IMG/VR virus record: IMGVR_UViG_3300047471_000117
Location: 1 to 34,114 of that record
Length of the DNA: 34,114 nucleotides
Origin: a virus
Strand: one strand, 5' to 3'
In this document: piece by piece, positions 21,012 to 26,904 of the stretch
Numbering within the stretch: position 1 is the stretch's first letter
Layout: the number at the start of each line of letters is the position of its first letter
The notes under the pieces: generated by a model
Database searches by the model: none
Seen by the model: the letters and a program-made list of their open reading frames with translations, nothing else
Told to the model about the DNA's origin: nothing
Program-made: the position numbers and the translations under genes

Positions 21012-21037
21012 CCCTTGACACACTGTCAAACCTTGAC
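21007..21037. promoter_or_regulatory. Two tandem operators GTCAA-N3-TTGAC
   Basis: Two perfect palindromes, GTCAA-CCC-TTGAC (21007-21019) and GTCAA-ACC-TTGAC (21025-21037), repeat with 18 bp between centres, within a direct repeat ACTGTCAACCCTTGAC / ACTGTCAAACCTTGAC. They lie between the repressor gene and the early operon and overlap the -35 elements of both promoters. Dimeric HTH repressors bind such sites. The near two-turn spacing suggests cooperative binding on roughly one face of the helix. Confidence 0.75.
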
Positions 21038-21050
21038 TAGTTTGGTGGCC
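21015..21050 (+). promoter_or_regulatory. Early rightward promoter
   Basis: TTGACA (21015-21020, six of six) is followed after 17 nt by TAGTTT (21038-21043, three of six). The hexamer ends 7 nt before the ATG at 21051. The -35 spans the first operator and the spacer holds the second, so binding of the repressor should block it. GGTGG sits 2-6 nt before the ATG, too close to be a normal ribosome-binding site. Confidence 0.55.
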
Positions 21051-21284
21051 ATGAACACACCCAACTCAGGCGACCAAGTCGCCCTCGCCGTCGATAACCC
21101 GAAGCGCGAATGGGATGGCTGGCCGTGGCCCTATGCTGACCGGAAGGCATCCTACAAGCCCGGCAAGTTCACGCCGCGTCCGCTGGACCCGCAGCCGGAG
21201 CCGATGTGGCCGTACTATCTGGCAGCAGTCATCACGCTTTGCGGCGTTGCGTTCGTGACATGCGCCTATTTCTGGAAAGGCTGA
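21051..21284 (+). CDS. Small early protein with C-terminal membrane segment
   Basis: This 77-residue product starts MNTPNSGDQVALAVDNPKRE. The N-terminal 50 residues are polar and Pro/Trp-rich, and the C-terminal 23 residues (YYLAAVITLCGVAFVTCAYF then WKG) form one transmembrane helix. It is the first gene of the early operon, where phages often place host-takeover or superinfection-exclusion proteins, and a tail-anchored membrane protein would fit. That role is inference. The start is chosen because it sits 7 nt after the promoter -10; an in-frame ATG at 21015 lies inside the promoter. Confidence 0.65.
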   Translation: MNTPNSGDQVALAVDNPKREWDGWPWPYADRKASYKPGKFTPRPLDPQPEPMWPYYLAAVITLCGVAFVTCAYFWKG

Positions 21285-21287
21285 ATC

Positions 21288-21497
21288 ATGGACCTTGAAA
21301 GCATCATGAAGGGCCACGCCGAGATCATGCGGACGGGCCTCAAGCATGGCGAGAAACTTGGCTTCGGCAAGCTGGTGGACAGAATCAACCAGATGGCCGA
21401 CGCCACGGGCGTTGCGACCGAATACAACCGGGGCTTTCGTGCCGCGCTGTTTGCGACGCGCGCCTACATCCTCGCTGAGATGAAGGACAAGCCATGA
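21288..21497 (+). CDS. Small early phage protein
   Basis: The product has 69 residues and begins MDLESIMKGHAEIMRTGLKH. It is largely helical (KLGFGKLVDRINQMADATG, then a helix with RAALFATRAYILAEMKDKP). Its start lies 3 nt after the previous stop and it overlaps the next gene by 4 nt. No known domain is seen. Its place in the early operon suggests a role in host takeover or replication. Confidence 0.65.
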   Translation: MDLESIMKGHAEIMRTGLKHGEKLGFGKLVDRINQMADATGVATEYNRGFRAALFATRAYILAEMKDKP

Positions 21498-21820
21498 GCA
21501 TGTTCATCTGCCACCGCTGCGACCAGATGCGCGATAGCGACGACGGGGCAATATCGGAAGAAGGCACGGACAACGCAATGCTCTGCATTGATTGCGCGAA
21601 CGAATTGGAGGACGAAGTTTATCATACTTCCAGTAGCCCCGCCGAGGAGTACGAGCGCGTCGAGCGGATGCGCCGGGACATGGAAAAAGCCATGGGCCCG
21701 GACCACACCAAGACCGGCATCTTCGTCTACAACCGCTGCGCTTACTGCGACGATGGCAGGCTGCCGTGCAGGCAGGGTGCTCCCAACCGCTGCGACAATC
21801 CACGCGCAAGGAATGATTAA
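21494..21820 (+). CDS. Small Cys-rich, probable zinc-binding protein
   Basis: The product has 108 residues and carries three Cys pairs: CHRC (6-9), CIDC (31-34) and CAYC (81-84), plus Cys91 and Cys98. The first two fit a zinc ribbon, and the third with the C-terminal Cys residues may form a second site. The middle is an acidic helix (PAEEYERVERMRRDMEKAMG). Such small zinc proteins in phages may bind nucleic acid or host proteins. No specific function can be given. The start overlaps the previous gene by 4 nt. Confidence 0.65.
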   Translation: MSMFICHRCDQMRDSDDGAISEEGTDNAMLCIDCANELEDEVYHTSSSPAEEYERVERMRRDMEKAMGPDHTKTGIFVYNRCAYCDDGRLPCRQGAPNRCDNPRARND

Positions 21821-21821
21821 T

Positions 21822-22004
21822 ATGGGGCTTAGTGATGAAGCTATCCGCTCATGGCACGAGTTGGGTGGCGCGCGGCGCAGGGTTGCCCGCATGTTGGGGA
21901 ACTGGCCGGAACATCAGGAAACCTTCGTGGCCGTTATCGACCTTTTGAACGAAGCGGCAAAATTGATTGATCCGCTATGCAAGGAACCCGAGGACACGAA
22001 ATGA
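21822..22004 (+). CDS. Small early phage protein
   Basis: The 60-residue product begins MGLSDEAIRSWHELGGARRR and contains a helix-rich C-terminal half (TFVAVIDLLNEAAKLIDPL). An AAGGA ribosome-binding site lies 9 nt upstream of the ATG. The stop overlaps the annealing-protein start by 4 nt, so translation is coupled to it. No family is recognised. Confidence 0.6.
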   Translation: MGLSDEAIRSWHELGGARRRVARMLGNWPEHQETFVAVIDLLNEAAKLIDPLCKEPEDTK

Positions 22005-22702
22005 CTGACAACCTCCGTATCTGGTCGGCGCTGGAAAAGACCGATCCAAAGCACACCAAGAACTTCAAACGGGCTGGCGGCTTCTCAGGGACGGCGATGA
22101 AGCCGATCTGGCTCGTCAAGCGGTTGACGGAGCTATTCGGCCCCTGCGGTGCAGGGTGGGGCATGGGAATGCCAGAGTTTCAGACTGTCGCGGCGGGCGA
22201 TGAAGTCCTCGTCTTTTGCACTGTCGCACTCTGGTACATGAACGGTGCAGAGCAAAGCGCCCACATCTACGGCGTCGGCGGCGACAAGGTGCTGGGCAAG
22301 AACAAATACGGCCCCTTCACCAACGATGAGGCCTTCAAGGCCAGCTATACCGACGCGCTGTCCAATGCCATGAAGCAGATCGGCGTTGGCGCCGACATCC
22401 ACATGGGCTTGTTCGATGACGAGAAGTACGTCCGCGAGACGGCGCGGGAGTTTGCCCATGCACCCGCCACCCAGGCCCCAGACCTCGCCCAGGATGAGGA
22501 CGTAAAGCAGGGCGCCATCAACTGGATGCGCGATGAACGCGGCAGCCTCAACGTCATGACCATTGCAGAGGAAGTGAAGGATTGGCGCAAGCGCAAGGCC
22601 AAGCCGCTGGCCAAACTGGAGGCCAATTACCCCGACATCTACGAGCAGCTCATGCAGACCTATGACTTAGCTCTGGAAAGGGTTACGGGGCGCGTCCAAT
22701 GA
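22001..22702 (+). CDS. Rad52/Sak-like single-strand annealing protein
   Basis: The product has 233 residues. The first 145 show the Rad52-type annealase pattern: WLVKRLTELFGPCGAGWGMG (38-57), a strand with VFCTVALWYM, then GKNKYGPFTNDEAFKASYTD and ALSNAMKQIGVGADI, where the A-x-x-D-A helix then a G marks Rad52/Sak-family proteins. LFDDEKYV follows. The C-terminal part is helical and charged. The family anneals complementary ssDNA in phage recombination and repair. It is followed by NinB and HNH genes, consistent with a recombination module. The ATG at 22001 overlaps the upstream stop. Confidence 0.72.
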   Translation: MTDNLRIWSALEKTDPKHTKNFKRAGGFSGTAMKPIWLVKRLTELFGPCGAGWGMGMPEFQTVAAGDEVLVFCTVALWYMNGAEQSAHIYGVGGDKVLGKNKYGPFTNDEAFKASYTDALSNAMKQIGVGADIHMGLFDDEKYVRETAREFAHAPATQAPDLAQDEDVKQGAINWMRDERGSLNVMTIAEEVKDWRKRKAKPLAKLEANYPDIYEQLMQTYDLALERVTGRVQ

Positions 22703-23007
22703 TCCGCCTCATCCTCGCCCCCGCCAAGTTCCCCGGCAAGTTTATTGCGCGGATGGACGATAACGACCCGCGAGTTCCTGAGGAAGTCTGTGTCTCCCAC
22801 CAGCCTATGGTTGACGGTGCGCGGGTGCTGCTAAAACACGGCTTCGACCCCGAGACGCTAGCCACATGCCGCCACGAAGGCAAATCCTACGATTCCTTCG
22901 TACCGCGCAGGCTGGGCGACTGGGCGCAAGATTCTTACTCTGAAAGCGATAAGGGAGGACTGCGGCGGGATAGGTGGCGTCCCTATCTGCGCGGTGACAT
23001 TGCGTGA
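22699..23007 (+). CDS. Phage protein of unknown function
   Basis: The product has 102 residues, begins MIRLILAPAKFPGKFIARMD and contains HQPMVDGARVLLKHGFDPET followed by CRHEGKSYDSF. It resembles small early phage proteins encoded between annealase and NinB genes, but I know no function. ATGA and GTGA overlaps couple it to both neighbours. Confidence 0.62.
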   Translation: MIRLILAPAKFPGKFIARMDDNDPRVPEEVCVSHQPMVDGARVLLKHGFDPETLATCRHEGKSYDSFVPRRLGDWAQDSYSESDKGGLRRDRWRPYLRGDIA

Positions 23008-23414
23008 GCGCATTCGCCACCTTCCGGCTATCCACCCCCCAAGCCCGGCAGAATGCACGGGAGGCCATCCTTGTGGCTCCTGAAGGCTATGTCTGCCAAC
23101 TCAAGGAGCCGACCCGGAACCTCGACCAGAATGCTGCACTGCACGCGGCGCTTGCAGACATTGTGAGGGCCAAGGTCAAATGGGCAGGCCGGGAATGGGA
23201 TATCGATTCGTGGCGGGCCATCTTCGTCAGCGCGCACGCCAAGGCCGAAAATCTGCCCGTACAGACGATTCCGGGGCTGGAGGGGGAGTTTGTATCCATC
23301 CGGCGCTCAACCACCCGTATGACCAAATCTGAGCTTTCAGGGCTGATCGACTACGTGTTCGCCAAGGGAACGGAATGGGGCGTGGTGTTCAGGGACAGGC
23401 ATCATGCGTCGTAG
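23004..23414 (+). CDS. ninB: NinB-family recombination protein
   Basis: The product has 136 residues. LDQNAALHAALADIVRAKVK near 40-59, IDSWRAIFVSAHAKAENLPV, and then RRSTTRMTKSELSGLIDYVF match the lambda NinB (Orf) pattern: Q-N-x-x-x-H, D-W/S-W and the S/T-x-x-M-x-K-x-E segment. NinB is an ssDNA-binding recombination mediator that helps load annealases, in keeping with the Rad52-like gene nearby. Start is a GTG overlapping the preceding stop; the end overlaps the HNH gene by 11 nt. Confidence 0.8.
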   Translation: MSAFATFRLSTPQARQNAREAILVAPEGYVCQLKEPTRNLDQNAALHAALADIVRAKVKWAGREWDIDSWRAIFVSAHAKAENLPVQTIPGLEGEFVSIRRSTTRMTKSELSGLIDYVFAKGTEWGVVFRDRHHAS

Positions 23415-23712
23415 CCTATCCGCTCGCCAGCGCATAAAGATCTTCGAGGCTGCGAAAGGAATCTGCCACATCTGCGAGCAGAAGATCCGCGTGGGCGAGA
23501 AGTGGGATGCCGACCATATCGTGCCGCTCGCGCTGGGCGGTTCCTATATGGCTCCCTCGCACGTTACCTGCCATGCAACCAAGACCAAGGATGACGTGGC
23601 ACGCATTGCCAAGGCCAAGCGCCAGTCTGCCAGGCATCATGGAGCCAAGCAATCGAAGTGGCCCAGGTCGAAATGGAAACGGAAGGTTTCTGGCGAGACG
23701 GTGTTGCGGTGA
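23404..23712 (+). CDS. HNH endonuclease
   Basis: The product has 102 residues. GICHICEQKI supplies a zinc-binding CxxC at 21-24, DADHIVPLALGG at 35-46 carries the catalytic His38 with a bound metal, and HVTCHATKTKDD near 53-64 completes the HNH fold (the usual Asn is not obvious). The C-terminus is very basic (RHHGAKQSKWPRSKWKRK), as expected for DNA contact. It probably nicks or cuts DNA during recombination or is a selfish nuclease. It overlaps NinB by 11 nt and the cytosine methyltransferase by 4 nt, so it is not a recent insertion with its own promoter. Confidence 0.78.
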   Translation: MRRSLSARQRIKIFEAAKGICHICEQKIRVGEKWDADHIVPLALGGSYMAPSHVTCHATKTKDDVARIAKAKRQSARHHGAKQSKWPRSKWKRKVSGETVLR

Positions 23713-24353
23713 AGCCCTTGGCCATTGACCTTTTCTGCGGGCTTGGCGGATGGACGGAAGGTCTGCTTGCCGAGGGCTATGACGTGGTGGGCTTCGACAT
23801 CGAGCAGCATGTCTACGGCGAGCATCGCTATCCGGCCCAGCTTGTGGTGCAAGATGTCCTCACGCTGCACGGCAGGCAGTTCAAGGATGCCGCGCTGATC
23901 GTCGCGTCGCCGCCCTGCCAGGCCTACAGTTATCGTGCCATGCCGTGGAAGCGGGCCAAGGCTTTGCCGCCACCGGACAACACGCTCTTTGAAAGCTGCT
24001 TTCGCATCCAGCGCGAGGCAAGCGAGGCGGCTGGCCGACATATCCCGCTAGTGGTCGAGAACGTGCGCGGGGCGCAGAAGTGGGTGGGCCGGGCGCGCTG
24101 GAATTGCGGAAGCTATCACCTTTGGGGTGACGTGCCTGCGCTCATGCCGCCGCTCGACCCACGGAAAGGCTTTGCAGGTTTCAAGGGCTTTAAGGACTTC
24201 CATGACTGCGAGGCTGCCAGGCGATGGTCGTCCAAAGACCCGCGCCGCAAGGAATGGAGCGCCATGATCGCCAAGATCCCCCTGCCGTTGTCGCGCTGGA
24301 TCGCCAGGACGTTCCTGCCCGCCACAAATCCCCCTTCCAAAGGTGGCACATGA
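23709..24353 (+). CDS. C5-cytosine DNA methyltransferase
   Basis: This 214-residue protein, counted from a GTG that overlaps the HNH stop (an in-frame GTG at 23658 would extend it by 17), carries motif I AIDLFCGLGG (5-14), motif IV ASPPCQAYS with catalytic Cys70, and motif VI VVENV (115-119). RARWNCGSYHLWG stands near motif VIII. It is shorter than bacterial Dcm-type enzymes (about 320-480 residues), and a reduced target-recognition region is likely. It adds a methyl group to C5 of cytosine, most likely to protect phage DNA from restriction. No partner endonuclease is visible. Confidence 0.85.
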   Translation: MKPLAIDLFCGLGGWTEGLLAEGYDVVGFDIEQHVYGEHRYPAQLVVQDVLTLHGRQFKDAALIVASPPCQAYSYRAMPWKRAKALPPPDNTLFESCFRIQREASEAAGRHIPLVVENVRGAQKWVGRARWNCGSYHLWGDVPALMPPLDPRKGFAGFKGFKDFHDCEAARRWSSKDPRRKEWSAMIAKIPLPLSRWIARTFLPATNPPSKGGT

Positions 24354-24421
24354 CCTACTCAGAGCGTGAGTTCGGTGCATCGCAGTCGGGACTACCCAAA
24401 GGAACAGCAGATGAGCGATAG
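24350..24421 (+). CDS. Possible 23-residue peptide
   Basis: An ATG overlapping the methyltransferase stop (ATGA) opens 23 codons (MTYSEREFGASQSGLPKGTA plus DER). It overlaps the next gene start by 11 nt in a different frame. This fits the coupling style of the operon but is too short to confirm. It may just be a ribosome carrier to the gene at 24411. Confidence 0.25.
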   Translation: MTYSEREFGASQSGLPKGTADER

Positions 24422-24653
24422 CGTGGAGCGCATCAGCGACGAACGATTGTCAGAAATGACGGCGATCTACAGAACGCACCCGCAGATGTATTCCTTGTTG
24501 AGCGAACTCCAGCGCCTTCGGGCTGGTCGTGCCGCCGTGGTGGAGGCGCTAGAAAACGCAGTATCAAAATGTGGCCCAAAACTAGACTGCGCTTTGGTCG
24601 ATGGACAATTGCTTAGAGACGCCCTTGCGGCTCTCAAAGGCGGCGCAGCATGA
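24411..24653 (+). CDS. Small helical early protein
   Basis: The product has 80 residues and starts MSDSVERISDERLSEMTAIY. An AAGGA site lies upstream of the ATG. Mostly helical, with SLLSELQRLRAGRAAVVEAL in the middle and two Cys residues (CGPKLDC). It overlaps the next gene by 4 nt. No function is known. Confidence 0.6.
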   Translation: MSDSVERISDERLSEMTAIYRTHPQMYSLLSELQRLRAGRAAVVEALENAVSKCGPKLDCALVDGQLLRDALAALKGGAA

Positions 24654-25018
24654 CCACACCAGAAGAAGCCGCACGCAGGATACTTGAGCCGCCAAAGAAG
24701 GAACGCCCAACTATTGCAGAGTTGGAAGCAATCTTGGCCGCGCCAGATGGACCGCCCATCACGATCAATCCAGACGGTTCGATTGGCGTCGGTGAAAGCG
24801 ATGCAACCATCGTCGCCCACGCCCTTCTCGCCGCCGAGGCGCGCATACGGGAATTGGAAAACATCGTGAAGCACATGCTTGAGGCGATTGATGGCGGCAC
24901 TATCGACAGCGAGGAAATCGCGGGCGACTACGAGAGCGGCATTTCTCCGCACAAGTGGCACGACCAATGGTCTTACTATGCCCGCCGCGCGCTGGCCAAG
25001 CCAGAGGAGACACCATGA
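24650..25018 (+). CDS. Phage early protein of unknown function
   Basis: The product has 122 residues and begins MTTPEEAARRILEPPKKERP. An acidic helical middle (ELEAILAAPDGPPITINPDG) is followed by a coiled-coil-like helix (AEARIRELENIVKHMLEAID), and the end is SPHKWHDQWSYYARRALAK. No domain is recognised. It overlaps both neighbours by 4 nt. Confidence 0.6.
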   Translation: MTTPEEAARRILEPPKKERPTIAELEAILAAPDGPPITINPDGSIGVGESDATIVAHALLAAEARIRELENIVKHMLEAIDGGTIDSEEIAGDYESGISPHKWHDQWSYYARRALAKPEETP

Positions 25019-25149
25019 GCAAGGAACTAATGTGGTGGGGTGGAGTGATCGGCTTCTTCATCTACATTGCCATCTGTGGTGCCGGAATCATCTCCAATCC
25101 CAAACGCCCGCTTTCACATTGGGACAAGGACGATGCTTCCCATCATTAG
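25015..25149 (+). CDS. Small single-pass membrane protein, last early gene
   Basis: The product has 44 residues. It starts MSKELMWWGGVIGFFIYIAI, so a transmembrane helix spans about residues 6-26, with a short polar C-terminal tail (NPKRPLSHWDKDDASHH). It overlaps the previous gene by 4 nt (ATGA) and is the last confident plus-strand gene, 27 nt from the convergent o-spanin gene. It could be an accessory membrane or exclusion protein. No terminator hairpin is visible between the converging operons. Confidence 0.6.
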   Translation: MSKELMWWGGVIGFFIYIAICGAGIISNPKRPLSHWDKDDASHH

Positions 25150-25216
25150 CCGCGCCCGCTACTGGTGGGACCGCATTACCTGGCCTGTAAGAAGCCAGCC
25201 AGAGCGTCGAACCTAG
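25133..25216 (+). CDS. Possible 27-residue peptide overlapping the o-spanin gene
   Basis: An ATG inside the end of the 44-residue gene opens 27 codons (MLPIISRARYWWDRITWPVR, then SQPERRT). It overlaps the convergent o-spanin gene by 41 nt. The Trp and Arg content is like other small early phage proteins, but the evidence is weak. Confidence 0.2.
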   Translation: MLPIISRARYWWDRITWPVRSQPERRT

Positions 25217-25466
25217 CCTCTACGCACTCGCTGTATCGCTCCTGCCCTACGATGAAGACAGCAATTTCGTTGTCACTTGGGCTTGTTGACAGGGGCAGCA
25301 AGGGGCGTAGGCACTCCTTTCGCGACAGGAGGCTTGCGTCCGGTCTGCTCGTCACTGCTGTCACGGAGTTCGCGCACCCCGTCGAGAGCAGTGCGAACGA
25401 CAGGACCGCAGCCAGTGGTAACAGGCGCTGATACAATACGCTGGATGATCGGCTGGGCTTTCGCAT
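25176..25466 (-). CDS. Outer-membrane spanin (Rz1-like lipoprotein)
   Basis: The product has 96 residues. A basic N-terminus (MRKPSRSSS) and hydrophobic signal (LLPLAAVLSFALLSTGC) end in a lipobox, LSTGC, with Cys31 as the lipidated residue. That yields a mature outer-membrane lipoprotein of 66 residues. It begins inside the i-spanin gene in another frame (194-nt overlap) and runs 97 nt past it, the overlapped Rz/Rz1 layout. It links with the i-spanin to fuse inner and outer membranes in the last step of lysis. Confidence 0.82.
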   Translation of the reverse strand: MRKPSRSSSVLYQRLLPLAAVLSFALLSTGCANSVTAVTSRPDASLLSRKECLRPLLPLSTSPSDNEIAVFIVGQERYSECVEARFDALAGFLQAR

Positions 25467-25668
25467 CGATGACCTCCAATTTGCCTTGGAGGAGCCCGAT
25501 CTGTTTCTCGCTGTTGGCGTGGTCCTTCAAGTTCTGCTGTATGACCGCTTGATCGTTGGCGTGCTTTAGCGAATCGGCCTTGTGCTCCTGCCACAGCCCC
25601 CAGATGCCCAGCCCCATCACCGCCATGGCGATGTAGGGAGCGAAATGGAGGAGAAGACTCACAGGCAT
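25273..25668 (-). CDS. Inner-membrane spanin (Rz-like)
   Basis: The product has 131 residues. One N-terminal transmembrane helix (LLLHFAPYIAMAVMGLGIW, 5-23) is followed by a periplasmic coiled coil (HANDQAVIQQNLKDHANSEK then QIGLLQGKLEVIDAK) and a Pro-rich end. This is the Rz-type layout. With the overlapping Rz1-like lipoprotein it forms the spanin complex that disrupts the outer membrane after peptidoglycan is degraded. Presence of the pair shows a Gram-negative host. Confidence 0.82.
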   Translation of the reverse strand: MPVSLLLHFAPYIAMAVMGLGIWGLWQEHKADSLKHANDQAVIQQNLKDHANSEKQIGLLQGKLEVIDAKAQPIIQRIVSAPVTTGCGPVVRTALDGVRELRDSSDEQTGRKPPVAKGVPTPLAAPVNKPK

Positions 25669-25672
25669 TGTG

Positions 25673-25894
25673 CTATGCTCTCAGGGCTGCGGCGGCGTGG
25701 TAATTGAAGTCCAGGCAGTCGTATGGTGCGGCCAGAACAAAGCACCCTGATGTAGCAGAACTCCCTGACCTTGCCCTCCAAAGGTTGAAAACCCCACCGG
25801 GTTCCAAGAGGAGAGAAGGCCGGTCAAAGCCATCGTTGCAGAGCTTCGTGGCTGAAGCACGATCCCGGATCGAATCCAGTCCGGCCCGCAGCAC
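25673..25894 (-). CDS. Possible small protein in lysis region
   Basis: A GTG at 25894, one base after the stop of the 37-residue membrane protein, opens 73 codons that end 4 nt before the i-spanin start. The reading frame begins (M)LRAGLDSIRDRASATKLC and has three Cys residues and a final FNYHAAAALRA. It exactly fills the gap, which favours reality, yet no family is recognised and the start codon is not ATG. An overlapping 106-codon frame from 26001 is rejected because it would cover the membrane protein gene. Confidence 0.42.
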   Translation of the reverse strand: MLRAGLDSIRDRASATKLCNDGFDRPSLLLEPGGVFNLWRARSGSSATSGCFVLAAPYDCLDFNYHAAAALRA

Positions 25895-25895
25895 C

Positions 25896-26009
25896 TCATA
25901 CCCACCGCGCCAGCCCGATCACAAGGATCATCCCCATCGTCGCCAGGATGAGGAAGAAGATAAAATTGGAGTTCACCCATTGCTGGGCCTTGGAGATCCA
26001 ATCCATCAT
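25896..26009 (-). CDS. Very small membrane protein, candidate holin
   Basis: This 37-residue reading frame (MMDWISKAQQWVNSN, then a hydrophobic stretch of about 19 residues, FIFFLILATMGMILVIGLA, ending RWV) is one transmembrane helix. Its ATG overlaps the stop of the muralytic enzyme gene (ATGA). Small one-pass membrane proteins next to an endolysin and spanins are often holins or antiholins, so a lysis-timing role is likely. A start at 26006 is also possible. Confidence 0.6.
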   Translation of the reverse strand: MMDWISKAQQWVNSNFIFFLILATMGMILVIGLARWV

Positions 26010-26461
26010 GTTGCTGCCGCCACGCCCTCGGCGATTACTTCAGGTGTATAGGGCATTCCTGCACATTCAACCCGGATGATGCCGTCGATCAGCGCACACG
26101 CCGTCGCCGCGTCGAAGATGTCGATGCGATCATCCGGCCCGACGTTCAGGCTCTCGGCCACCCTTGCGATGTAGCCTGCCGTGTTGTTCTCGTTGGGTGG
26201 TGCCCAGCGGTTGATGTAGTCGCGGATGGTCGAGCAGCCGAGGTTCGTATGATAGGCCTTCAGGTTCTTGTCCATCGCCCGGATGCCATGCACGGCATCG
26301 GTGAACACGCAGAACCGGCCATGCGTCAGCTCGGCCCGCTGCACGTAGTTCAGACATTCGTTGATGTCGCGTATCTCACCGTTCCATGGAGGTTCGCTGC
26401 GATCCATGTTGCCGGGGTTGTTGTTGAGATAACCCCGGGTTGAGAGTGGGTCTATTGGCAT
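26006..26461 (-). CDS. Putative muralytic enzyme (endolysin) of the NNPGN/RWAP type
   Basis: The product has 151 residues. NNNPGNMDRSEPPW (13-26), GRFCVFTDAVHGIRAMDKNL (48-67), YHTNLGCSTIRDYINRWAPP and NENNTAGYIARVAESLNV follow the pattern of a lytic-transglycosylase-like phage domain often annotated as structural protein P5 or endolysin. It has no signal peptide, so it would need a holin, and two candidate small membrane proteins flank it. It should cleave the peptidoglycan glycan strand at lysis. The same motif set occurs in the ejection protein at 32046-33650. Confidence 0.72.
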   Translation of the reverse strand: MPIDPLSTRGYLNNNPGNMDRSEPPWNGEIRDINECLNYVQRAELTHGRFCVFTDAVHGIRAMDKNLKAYHTNLGCSTIRDYINRWAPPNENNTAGYIARVAESLNVGPDDRIDIFDAATACALIDGIIRVECAGMPYTPEVIAEGVAAAT

Positions 26462-26634
26462 CAGTGCTTACCGTTCGGCATAGGTCGGGGCTTGGGCATC
26501 TCAAATGGCTCCTGTCCAATTTCTTCTTCCAGGAACTTGTGCTCCAGGCGCTCTACAACGTTCATCAGTTTCCTGTGCGCCTCGTCGGCCTCCTTGATCA
26601 GGCTCTTGATTTCCTTGCGCTTGCCATTCTCCAT
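26461..26634 (-). CDS. Small coiled-coil protein in lysis cassette
   Basis: A 57-residue reading frame (MENGKRKEIKSLIKEADEAH, then RKLMNVVERLEHKFLEEEIG and a Pro-rich end PKPRPMPNGKH). It lies between a small membrane protein gene (1 nt apart) and the muralytic enzyme gene (1-nt TGATG overlap). The heptad-like helix suggests oligomerisation. It is too short for any family call, but its coupling to the lysis genes suggests a partner of those. Confidence 0.6.
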   Translation of the reverse strand: MENGKRKEIKSLIKEADEAHRKLMNVVERLEHKFLEEEIGQEPFEMPKPRPMPNGKH

Positions 26635-26635
26635 G

Positions 26636-26848
26636 TCACGCTCCGACCTTGGTTGCTATCCTATCCAGCACCGAGGTCAGGGCATTGTCGGAGGTGATCT
26701 TGTCGCGCAGCAGTTGCGTGTTTGCGTCCTGCAACGAACGCCTCTCCGACCGCTCTTCCCGCCACTGATAGAACATGAAACCGGCAATCACCCCGCCGGG
26801 ACCCAGTCCTAATAGGGTCTTCATCAGGTCGGATACAAGACTATCCAT
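26636..26848 (-). CDS. Small membrane protein, holin candidate
   Basis: The product has 70 residues. A hydrophobic segment (LLGLGPGGVIAGFMFYQW, about 12-29) follows a short N-terminus and is followed by a basic, charged helix (REERSERRSLQDANTQLL). One transmembrane helix plus a cytoplasmic charged tail suits a holin or a holin-like lysis protein encoded just before the muralytic enzyme. A second candidate holin gene lies at 25896-26009. No clear ribosome-binding site precedes the ATG. Confidence 0.55.
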   Translation of the reverse strand: MDSLVSDLMKTLLGLGPGGVIAGFMFYQWREERSERRSLQDANTQLLRDKITSDNALTSVLDRIATKVGA

Positions 26849-26904
26849 GGTGCCACGAATTTGCCACAGCCCCTATTAGCGCGGTAGGTGCAAAAATGCA
26901 TATC

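Noticed and set aside
25149-25176. Bidirectional terminator between the convergent early and lysis operons
   Set aside because: No stable stem with T-run was visible in the gap or just inside either gene.
25850-25900. tRNA-like segment (GGATTCGATCCGG on the minus strand)
   Set aside because: It looks like a T-loop by chance; no acceptor stem, anticodon arm or CCA partner could be drawn.
25681-26001. Minus-strand frame of 106 codons in the lysis region
   Set aside because: It overlaps the 37-residue membrane protein and has unusual composition; the 73-codon frame fits the gap better.
26849-26904. Possible terminator after the tailspike gene
   Set aside because: Only a 4-bp TGCA stem with a T loop is present and no T-run follows a stable hairpin.
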